Shown here: positions 54,680 to 64,000 of the stretch, piece by piece | Layout of the letters: every line of letters starts with the position of its first letter | Position numbering within the stretch: the stretch's first letter is position 1 | The notes under the pieces: generated by a model | What the model was told of the DNA's origin: nothing | The model's input: only the letters and a program-made list of their open reading frames with translations | Databases searched by the model: none | Translations under genes and position numbers: made by a program | Source of the DNA: Streblospio benedicti | Taxonomy: Eukaryota; Annelida; Polychaeta; Spionida; Spionidae | Assembly (NCBI GenBank): GCA_019095985.1 | Contig: CM032662.1 | Location: 21,375,621 to 21,439,620 of the forward strand | DNA: 64,000 bases | Reading direction: 5' to 3'

Positions 54680-54930
54680 ATTTTATTCGAAAAGCTTTTC
54701 TTCTCAATAGAGACCTTCTCAATTTTAATATTATTACCAAAATGATATTTCTCTTGCCAAAAATAAAATACAACTGATATTTTTAATCTGAGAATTATAG
54801 TTTTGATTTTATGTTCTAGTTAAAAGAAAATTCCGTTTTATTTGAATGTTGGCAAGATAAATATCATTTTGGAAATAATAAATAAAATTGAGAAGGTCTT
54901 TATTGAGTTGAAAAGCTTTTAAAATAAAAT
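54680..54930. mobile_element. 251-bp near-palindromic MITE
   Basis: The arms are inverted copies for about 80 bp each: ATTTTATTCGAAAAGCTTTT on the left, ATTTTATTTTAAAAGCTTTT on the right read on the minus strand, both followed by GACCTTCTCAATTTTA and CCAAAATGATATTT. No open frame. Confidence 0.75.
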
Positions 54931-54945
54931 TACAAAAAAGACGGG

Positions 54946-55072
54946 ATTGCTTAATTGCATAACCACCTTCCACACACATTTTATGCGATTAAGAAATATG
55001 TGCAATTATCAGTACGTTTTAAAAGATATTAATGAACAGGTGGTTTTACTGGACTTTATGCAATTAAGCAAT
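54946..55072. mobile_element. 127-bp inverted-repeat element
   Basis: Both ends start ATTGCTTAATTGCATAA (the right end on the minus strand) and share AACCACCT a little further in. It lies 15 bp from the previous element. A partial repeat of the same TGCAAT motif continues to about 55100. Confidence 0.55.
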
Positions 55073-56099
55073 ATATGATCTTATCATATATGCAATCAAG
55101 TGATATAGTCTATAGAAAAGAAGAATTTTATTTTGTGTTACTAAAATAATGCAGTAGTAAGGAAAGACAATTCAACATAATATGATAGGTTATAGAGAAG
55201 ACAGCTACAGAATCATGTTAAGAAGATTTTTTTTTAAACCGGCCTAAAAACTTGCATTATAATTTGGGAGCTTTACAAATAAGAGTACGCATATATAACA
55301 ATGGTATTATTGCATGTAGTTTTATCATCTGAGGTGCGCAATGTACACCTTTGCTTATCATAACAATTCTACTGCAGACATACTGTAGGCTATGAGAGAG
55401 TTTTAGTCATATTGCATGGTATTGGTAAAGTAATACAATTAGAAAAAAATTGAAGATGCCTTATCATTTTAGCAACAGAAATGACTAAGTACTGCGGTTC
55501 ACGAGAGATAGACATGGATATGCGATTATGAAATCAACACTTTTACTTGGATTATAATTTCAAAGGGTAATTTTTCACAATAATGCCCATTTAATATGTG
55601 TGTGGCTCATTACAAATGTATTGCGTTTTACATCAGCATCATCATGTTATATACTAGTATCCTAAGCGATTTTATGTTAAGTAGTTAAATTTCGTTTTAT
55701 CGTGAAATCCTTTGGCTACGTTACAAAGGGGAAGTAACAATGATCAACTCCTTCTTCAGAACCATCTTTATGTACATAATTAAAGTTTTCACAGCAAGAA
55801 AAATAACAATAACAAATAAGCAGATATTCCTTAGTTTTGATTTTTTTTAAAGTATACTGATATAAAATAATTAGCACCACACGTGCCATCACATAACGTT
55901 TGATTGCTCATGTATACATTTTGATATTTCCATGTATGAAGATGACTCTGATGTACGCGTTTTTTTTTTTTATATACTTAACTTTATGCTCAAGTGACTT
56001 TCAATCACTTGTAAGAAAATTATGAAGACAATATAAAGACGAAGAGTTCTTGACATAAGTTGACATTACAGTTGAAATATTCTTATTCCAGATACAGAG
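55073..56099. other. AT-rich upstream region of the OST-alpha gene
   Basis: No coding exon seen. The acceptor-like TTCTTATTCCAG at 56090 suggests the first coding exon may be preceded by a noncoding one. Confidence 0.4.
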
Positions 56100-59000
56100 A
56101 TGGAGTGTAACGAAACTCTTCTCCGCGAACTTCCTATTTCAAACGATTATTACAAGGGTAAGGTGTTAAACAAAAAGAGATCTGTAAACGACATTTGTAT
56201 ACTAACTTGGTGTCATGGTATTGCTGTTATATTGCTGGATTTTATTTTCAGAACTTTCGTCCCAATTCCTAATTATACTGAGCATATGTGGAGCTCTAAC
56301 CATAGTCACTTTAGGTTTATACATTGAGGAATTGGTATTTTTCTTCCAAAATCTTCACAACTGGAAACCAAAAGACAAAGCACTATGGCTTCTTGGTTTG
56401 TATCCAGTACGTATATGAACACATTAGATATTCTAAAATAAACCATTGCTGTTGAATTTTATAATTCAATTATCTCATAATTTCATAGGTTCAAACGTTC
56501 ACTGCGTTTATGGCACTGTTGGTTCCACGATCGTCAGTTTTAGATGATTTGGTGGCTTCTCTGTAAGTTCAATTTACTAATTATATAATCAAGAATCTTC
56601 CATCACCAATACATCAAATCAAACAAATCCAAAATATAACCAGTTTGAGTTAATGATCATTTTGAACTCGCATTTGCAAATGGTGTCAGTTATTTAGAAG
56701 CAGATTATGTAAGGTATTTGGGAGAAAAAAATAGGGTAGCGATAGAATTTACGGACGATGCCATTGAAGTTTAATTGGTTGAAGAAAAGGGGGGAAACTG
56801 TTGTTTTGTATGACAGATCTGTTATTTCATTTCCAGCTATCTCTCCATATGCGTGTATCACTTTGTGACGATGCTAATCGGCCACCTTGGTGGAGCCAAG
56901 AAGATGGTGCGCAAGTTGGCTACTTTCCCTATCATTCTCAACACGGCCCCGCTCTGCTGTTGCTGTGTGTGTCTGCCCAGACTCAAAGTTACCAGGTAGG
57001 GAACAACTTTCTCTTGCTTGCTTCACATGTGCTTCAAAATGTGGTCTGCTTTTACGCAGAGTTGGAATACAATGATGTCGATACTATTTATAAGAGTGTC
57101 CATTGGTTGACGTTACGTTTAATTGGGTAAAGTATGATATAATAGTTCTTTCTATAGGACATTAGCGGTTCAGCCTTGAAAATAATAACTTATTCCTGTC
57201 TCTCTCATTTTTGTTATTTTTAGAAAACGGCTGCAAACACTAGAGCTGATGGTTCTACAGTATGCTATTCTGAAGCCTATCCTATCATTTGTATCTACAG
57301 TTTTGTGGATGGATGAAAAATTTGTGAATGAAGATGTGAGAATTGATTTTGATATGTTACATGTAGATGTGCCCATATTAGCCAGCCGTGATGCTTGCGT
57401 CTATAAGTTACACAAAAAAACACGAAATGAGCTATGCCTAAATGTTTGATTCACACTAGTAAATGGCGTGAATGTAGTAACAATTTGGTTGTATGATATT
57501 ATTTGTTACTCAATAAAGTTATGTTTCTCATTCAGCTATCTAAAACTGCTGCATGGACATGGATAAATCTCATCAATATAATATCAACGGGAATTGCGTT
57601 GTATGGTTTTGCTATGGTGTATACAGTTTCAAGGGATTCATTGGTAAATCATTGTTTCAATACGTCTTCTGAAAATTAAAATAATTCATTGGCTGATAGT
57701 AACTAGATACTCTTATCGTATTAAAATCGTAGACGCCACCAAATCTTCGTTTGAAAGAAAAAATCCCACTGTAGATCCAGCATATAAATCCACATATATA
57801 TACAGTACAGTAGGCCTACTAAAAATTAATGCTGGTATACAATTGTCATTGTATACAAGGTATACAATGACATTTTGTACAAACATCCTCCACCATTTTC
57901 AGGTTAAAATGACCATCAAGCCAAAGTTTATATGTCTCCAGTTGGTGCTGATCTTGAGTAACTTCCAGCATGTCATCATTGGCGTGATCGTTCTATTTGG
58001 TGGGATCAAATGCGACCCTCCGCTCAGCGCTAAGGCCAACGGTGACAGTAAGCAGAGCATACAATGTAGTTTTCATGTTGAAGTTTGGTGTTGTATAGCT
58101 AACTATACGGCTTCATATTAGTATTAACGGAACTCATTGTGGTGTATGTGTTACAGGGTGGCATCATGTAATTCTGATATTAGAAATGTTTGTGATCGCC
58201 CTATTTGCGAGAACATACTACAGGCATCACGTGGGTGACCTCCCTCCAGAGGATCTTGACAGTATTGTTCCTGACATGTCCTCTACAGCTACAGAAGTAA
58301 CAAACACGCTACATCGGCGCAACCACACCAGGGACTACGGCACAACAGCACGTGCGTTGTCAATCTTTACTGGTTAATAAGGGTGAGGTATGAACTTTAC
58401 TAGGCCTTATTTCTCACATCCCACAAATTTTCAGTCTTATCTCTCACATCCCACTTCCTTAAAATCCCACATCCCTCTATTGTTTTGCCTTTTTCCCCGC
58501 ATCCCTCTTTTTCAACCTTTTTTTCCACTACACATCACACTTCCTTATGAACATGTCCCATAAGAAAGTAGGGAAAGGGGCTGAAAAAGAGGGATGTTGG
58601 AAAGAACACCAAAAAGAGAGATGTAGAATTTCTAAGAAATTAAATATACAGGGAAAAAGGCCAAAAAAGGAATGTGTGTGGGGGGGGGGGAAGGGCCAAA
58701 ACAAGGATCGACAAGGGATGTTGGATTTCTTGACCACTTGCATTTCCACACACTCTATATATATAACTTTGCAAAGTATGATGTGTTTACACTCAATATA
58801 CCGCGTATTGTATTAAAAGTGAGTATACGATTAATTAAAGTATGAACATAATTTTACATATTTACCACTTTATCTATTTCACAGAAGGTCCAATATCTAG
58901 TATATCGATCATCGACTATGACACTGTTGTTGGACACAGCTATGATGAGCCATATGCAAGTTCTCTTGATTCTGACAGTGGTCAAGGCTTGAAGCAACTG

Positions 59001-59192
59001 ACGAAAAGAACAGCCAGCATTGCAACATCAACTGATGGACTGGTCAGTAATGACATTAATTTGGAAGAATCAGCGGGTCAAGATGTGAAGGGAGACTTGT
59101 TGCTGCAAGTGAATACAAATGGACAAGTGCAACGGGACACAGACATCAGTTTTATTCAAATAGAAGTCACGGAGGATGCTACAGAAGCATAA
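56100..59192 (+). CDS. organic solute transporter alpha-like protein (SLC51A/TMEM184 family)
   Basis: Nine exons join in phase: 56100-56157, 56252-56406, 56489-56562, 56837-56995, 57224-57335, 57536-57643, 57903-58047, 58157-58351 and 58885-59192, giving 437 residues. Seven membrane segments fit the family: FLIILSICGALTIVTLG, VQTFTAFMALLVP, YLSICVYHFVTMLIG, the ATFPIILNTAP region, LELMVLQYAILKPILSFVST, INIISTGIALYGFAMVY and LVLILSNFQHVIIGVIVLFG. The cysteine run CCCCVCLPRLKVTR before the QYAILK segment is a hallmark of OST-alpha, normally palmitoylated. In vertebrates the protein pairs with OST-beta at the basolateral membrane and moves bile acids and steroids; the invertebrate partner is not seen here. 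The tail after about residue 335 is longer than in mammals and acidic. If the last intron is kept, the protein stops at 58377 instead. An AATAAA lies near 59241. Confidence 0.9.
58385..58750. repeat. inverted-repeat sequence in the last OST-alpha intron
   Basis: The left half is rich in CACATCCCWC and CATCCCTCTTTTTC motifs and the right half in the reverse forms (AAAAAGAGGGATGTTGG, GGGAAAAAGGCCAAAA), so the block can fold back on itself. A G-run lies at 58680-58690. Probably a diverged MITE or a tandem inverted duplication. Confidence 0.45.
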
Positions 59193-60013
59193 ATCTCCTT
59201 TACTTTTTTATGATTATTTAATAATATGCATTGTCTACATAATAAAGGCAGATTTGATAAGTAGTAGGGCCTGGCAATGACACAACAATATGAATTAAAT
59301 CTGTGAACAGTTATTTTTATTGCATGCCAAAAACTTAAAAAAAATAGTTTAACAATATGAACAAGATTTGAAATAATGAATCAAATACAAAATTGGTTTA
59401 TAAAAATATTTTACATACATGGTAACATCTATGAATGACAATATTCAATACATAAAATTGGTAGTACCATACCCACAATTCATCCATCTCAAACCAGAAC
59501 TTTAAAAAAATAGACATGAGTATTTCAGACACCCTGAGCGTGATTGAGAACATAGAAAAAGTGGTATAGAACTATTACAAACCAGTAAATATAAGTATCA
59601 AATACAGCATACAAAAAAATATATATTCAGACACATCAAAATTGGAATTCCCTTAGATGGTACAAATCACAGGATTAATGGCAGTACAAGTATGAACACA
59701 TGGGAATCGGTGGATATTTTACAGACAATACAACATTTCTCACATGTAGAACAAAAAGAAAGAAAACATTTCACAACACTGCAATAGATCACAACAATTC
59801 ACCATTTCATTAACAAGAAAAAATCATACTAACAATAACATTATAAAATTAACAAACTTTGCAATTTCATCAATTTACAGAAATATGGTATCAAATTTTA
59901 CACAGCATTATGATCATGTTGAGGATAGACCCCAAAATAGGAATGTTACGTCATGGCCTTTCCAAACTGGATGAATGAAAGCCATATCAATCAATCATCG
60001 GGCACAATGCTCC
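59193..60013. other. convergent 3' regions of OST-alpha and PAICS
   Basis: It holds the OST-alpha polyadenylation signal near 59241 and, on the minus strand, AATAAA near 59318 for PAICS. AT-rich with no coding exon. Confidence 0.6.
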
Positions 60014-62774
60014 TCAGTTTCTTCTAACTTTTGCATCTGCCATCTTGAGGCCCACCCATGTGTTGAGTTGCTTGGCGCGCAGCTTACTCCAGATAACATG
60101 GTCATGCATGCCTGCACAAAACACTCAAATTATAGAAATGTAAGAAATATCAATCGCATTCCACTCACAAGTGTGTCATGTGTCTGACGTAAAGAAGAGA
60201 TACATCACTTAGCACAAACAACTAAGCTCATGCATTTATAAAATAAATTAGACACATTCATCTTACATTTCAAATACATGTATCTGTCGCCTGTGATTTT
60301 ATGAAACCCTATCACTAAATTTATATACCACAATATTGAGCTACACATAACACAACGTGGCGGCCACCCACCTAGTATCGCTGCGGCGTTGAGTGCTGCC
60401 GCCTCCGGCCCCATCACGGTGGAGCAGCCAAGACCCGACGGCAGCCGCAGCGACGACCAGATGTCCTGTGACCCCCAGTCCGCAGACACCTGCAAGAAAC
60501 CATCAGTACTAATCCAATGCCCTATATCGCTCAACACTTAATCATTGATTCTTAGATGTTTATTTTGTCGTGAAAGTTTACATCTATGTTTGATTTTTTG
60601 GCTGGTCATTCTAATGCTTATTTTAGCAACCATGTAAAATATTGTCTGTTGGCATGAATAAATGATTAGCTTTAACTCTTTAATCAACTTACTTCTAATG
60701 AATTATTTATTTTATCTAAATCATTTAAATAGTTATTTCCAACGGGACAGAAAGAAATCGAGGAAAAAACTTTGTTACATTGAAAAAATCCTTTTTTAGG
60801 TAATATAGGTAATGAACAGTAATATATCTTAACTTACAGGTGGACAGTTAATAACAGGCCACGTTGCATTCCCAGAGAGCACAGGTCCTAAGCCATTACT
60901 TCTTCCTGCCACAGCTATAAACACACAGGGGATGCCTTCTCCTTCATATTCAGCCAAGATTGCCAACGTTTCTTCTGTGCCTATATTCAGATGAATTAAA
61001 ATCATAGATGGATGCTTGTTCACCACTTATACTTTGCAATCAAAAGCAACATCAAGGCATTTCAATCATTACATAATTTACAAATTTATTACGGCAGAAT
61101 ATACCTTTATGAGCAGAACTGATCCTTAGTTCACAGGGAACCCCGACAGATTGACAAGCTGCTTGGATCTTTTCACAGTAGCTCATATCTGTAGGAGACC
61201 CCATGAAAACAACTGCTCGAGATTTAGGCTTTGGCGATAATTCCTTTATTTTATCAGCCACCCACTGAAAGTTTCTCTTGACAGTGTCTAATGCCTCTGT
61301 TGTTACATTGGCTAGCTCACGGTACACCTATCAACATGAAAATTTCATCAGAAAAGCATATCCAGGTAATAACTTTTAGTCATTTTGAAATCTTTATGAT
61401 GCCAAACATGTGTTTAAAATTTTCTTACATTATACTGGCTCTCTACGATTTATTACAAATTAAAATTATTTATCAAAGACTAAATATACCTGTTTGTCTA
61501 CCATAAGTCTTCTGTCTCCAGCTGGCCAGAGCCTCCAAGAATCAGAGTCAATCACATCAGCCAACACGATTTCACCAGTACTAATCACACCATATTCAAT
61601 CTTCATGTCAATCAAACTGGAAACAGATAAATAAACAATCAATCGCAAATCTTTAAAGAAATTCATGTCTGATCTAAGTCATACACCATGTCCTGAAAAT
61701 TTAGGGAAACCAAGCAATACTAATTAACCACAACATTTGACAATGTAAGTTACGATTCAGCTTAATTTGAAGAATAAGCGAACTTAGAAAAACTATTAAT
61801 CTTCATTAATTGGAAACAAACCTGCAATTCAAAGATCTCCATGCCTTCTCCAAAATTTCAAAAACAGTCACAGTAGTCCTTGCCATAATGTCATACTAAA
61901 ACATAATGAATTTACTTAAATTATCATTATTATTCCTGTATGACTAATTCTGTTGGGACTTTTGATGGCTTCTAACCTTCTGAACACTGCACTTAACTTT
62001 GACACAAAATTAAGTGTTATGGGAGTTATCCAGTTAAAAGGTATACTATATTAAATAATTACCTCATCACGTCCAATCTTAACACCATTGCATGTCATCT
62101 CAGAAGCAAGAATTTGCTCCCTTGACATCTCTGGATCTCCAGCCTCATCATCTTTAAAGAAGGTTTCCATCTTCACAGGATTAAAGCGATAACCTTCCTA
62201 AAAGATAGAAAAAGAATATTCAGGACCTAGTTCTTCAACCTTGAGAAATTTCAACATACTAATAATATTCAGACTGCTTTTACTACATATACAGTGTACA
62301 TGCAAATTAAACTGAACTATACAAATCACTAATTACTATTAATTTACTAACCTTTACTCCAGGATTTCTCTTAAGAAAAGAACCAGTAGCAATTCGTCGA
62401 GTAACCCATTCTATAGGGATCATTTCACATGCTTGTGCTACAACTGCAGTTTCACTGTGTTGCCTAGATTGAGAAGGATTCAATTTTTCAGCAAAATTTT
62501 TTTACACAAAACGAATTATAAGCTATGACAGTTTTTAAAACTATACAGCTATCAAATTCAACACACACATTTTTGTTATATCACACTTAATCAAATATTA
62601 AAATTTGCTTATAAAATATTGGTACATAAAACCCTTTTACCTAACAAAATGATTTTTTATGCCAGCATTTTTCAAAAGTTCAAAAATTCTGCATGTTGTG
62701 TCTGTAGAAATTGCCCCTTTTCCAGCTAGTTCATGAGACATTTCAGCATTGTTGGCTGTAATGCGGTCTTTGGA
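60014..62774 (-). CDS. PAICS: bifunctional AIR carboxylase / SAICAR synthetase, start not found in window
   Basis: Nine exons on the minus strand, 62641-62774, 62352-62463, 62063-62197, 61822-61895, 61490-61616, 61105-61327, 60838-60980, 60372-60489 and 60014-60111, join in phase to 387 residues. About 40 N-terminal residues are missing against the 425-residue human enzyme. The SAICAR synthetase part comes first ([55 protein letters not shown]), then the AIR carboxylase part ([55 protein letters not shown]). The enzyme makes steps six and seven of purine synthesis in the cytosol. The first coding exon was not found between 62775 and 64000, so it is probably beyond the window. Exons near the C terminus are GC-rich. 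Confidence 0.96.
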
Positions 62775-64000
62775 CTAAAAAATGTGAAGCATATTACACA
62801 TGACATGATCATAATATGTAAAACCAGGTGTAAAACATGTCTACATTGAAATATACATGTGCAATCATCCCATGTGGATGCTACAGTAAAAGAAGTCTGA
62901 TGGTCAATGTTAGAGGCCCTTCAGTTCACTGCCGCACAAATTAGAACAATCACATTACTAATGTTGAGAAGGTACACACTTCACAATAATAATTGTGCAA
63001 TCAACAAAATTTATTGGTGATTTCATTTCTTCTCATTATCCCAATTATGAGAATATCTTCGAAAGTAGTACATGTTCATGTAAATGTCCGTAAGCAGACT
63101 TGTTTCATGTAAAAGATCCTGAATGACCATGTAGCAGTACCCGTGGATAATTTGAATCTACATGCGGTCACCAACCATCCAGTACTAGGGAACACCATCA
63201 GCCAAAGACTAGTGACATTAGTATATGCCGGTAAGACTCAGGAGTTCAAACAATCGTTCATAGTCTTTATACTTAGAACAATCGTTCAGTGGAACAGTTT
63301 CCCTGAAGCCACTGACTCAGTGGGTTTGCCTACCACATTTGGAAGCCGTCTCTCAGCTCTGCCATAGCTCTCTCTGATATCTCCTAGTGACTGGAGATTA
63401 TGTAACGGAAACTCTATTGGAACTACTGTAAATCTTCTAATAATGGCCTTCTAATACCAGCCTACCTCTATTAACCATCCCCCTGAGCTGGTAGGTATTT
63501 AGCCGTATAATATACAGCGTATGTTCGTTCCTGGGTCTCTCCCAGCAGGGTATTAACTCAGCTCTACGTGTAGGGCTAGTAGGTATTCTGTTAAAGGCCT
63601 ACCTCTACTAGTTAAACGCCCCCCTCTACCTATAATAAAAGTATTTAAAACGCATATAACGAGGCTATAATGTGTAACACTCTTTGTATTTATATCAATA
63701 TTGTTCTGTTAAAACTGCAACGTAACAACTAGTGGTCAGAAGAACACATAATAGACATATATATAGACAAAATTTCATTCAACATATTGAATATCAATAT
63801 TTTTCGATCTGGGTCCACTACTTAGATTTTTTTTTAAATAAAGATAACTTAAAAACACCAATTTCAATTGTTCATTTACTTTCAACCTTACATTAGCATT
63901 TCATACTATTCCCTGGAGAAGATACATATGTATCTACATATACATAATAGTATCTACATATACATAATATAATTCCGACTGAATGACAGAAGTTTAACAA
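62775..64000. other. PAICS upstream sequence with a LINE fragment
   Basis: Probably a PAICS intron. It contains the LINE fragment at 63090-63367. The stretch at 63420-63650 repeats CTACCTCTA and GTAGGTATT motifs on both strands and may be a decayed inverted-repeat element. No exon resembling the PAICS N terminus (GKTKEVY) was found. Confidence 0.45.
63090..63367 (+). mobile_element. LINE C-terminal fragment
   Basis: A plus-strand open frame reads DNLNLHAVTNHPVLGNTISQ, then RTIVQWNSFPEATDSVGLPT and GSRLSALP. This is the usual end of a LINE polymerase, RT(I/V)xxWNSLPExxxxAxSxxxFKxxL. Only the last part of the coding region is present and there is an insertion before RTIV compared with the common pattern. 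Confidence 0.6.

Overview
The window looks like nuclear DNA of a marine invertebrate animal, most likely a non-ecdysozoan bilaterian such as a lophotrochozoan or an invertebrate deuterostome. The reasons are AT-rich introns with GT-AG splice sites, small exons, animal-type gene families (SRP54, PAICS, OST-alpha, a Ly6 protein, a forkhead factor, an EGF membrane protein, a universal stress protein) and a heavy load of LINE fragments, tRNA-derived SINEs, short inverted-repeat elements and microsatellites. Exon maps were made by eye from splice sites, reading phase and family knowledge; no transcript evidence was available.

Layout. 1-7 kb is mostly repeats: SINE heads, a 0.9 kb foldback element, small inverted-repeat elements, plus two or three weakly supported minus-strand exons. 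7.2-10.2 kb is a decayed LINE with a long (GT)n tract in its 3' tail. 10.4-13.2 kb holds inverted-repeat elements, including a Harbinger-like MITE with a 3-bp duplication. 13.6-16.3 kb is a single-exon gene for an EGF-repeat membrane protein with a very repetitive basic tail. 18.3-29.0 kb is a universal stress protein gene with two alternative, related first coding exons and a repeat-filled first intron. 32.8-36.5 kb (minus) is a five-exon gene for a small single-pass membrane protein that I do not recognise. 37.5-41.4 kb holds two long direct repeats with a LINE remnant between them; the LINE is broken by about 480 bp of homopolymer-only sequence that looks like an assembly fault. The right-hand repeat probably carries the SRP54 promoter and 5' noncoding exon.

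42.3-46.9 kb is a complete SRP54 gene (15 coding exons, 504 residues). It converges on a minus-strand Ly6/three-finger gene (47.9-49.3 kb). 51.2-54.0 kb (minus) is a divergent forkhead gene, most like FoxH. 56.1-59.2 kb (plus) is an OST-alpha-type transporter gene that converges on PAICS (60.0-62.8 kb, minus), whose first coding exon or exons are not found in the window. A LINE 3' fragment lies at the right edge.

The genes do not form a pathway. They are a housekeeping and cell-surface mix: protein targeting (SRP54), purine synthesis (PAICS), solute transport (OST-alpha), signalling or adhesion (Ly6, EGF protein, small membrane protein), transcription (forkhead) and nucleotide-binding stress response (USP). 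The most interesting items are the duplicated USP first exon, the unrecognised five-exon membrane protein, the altered forkhead recognition helix and the duplicated SRP54 promoter block.
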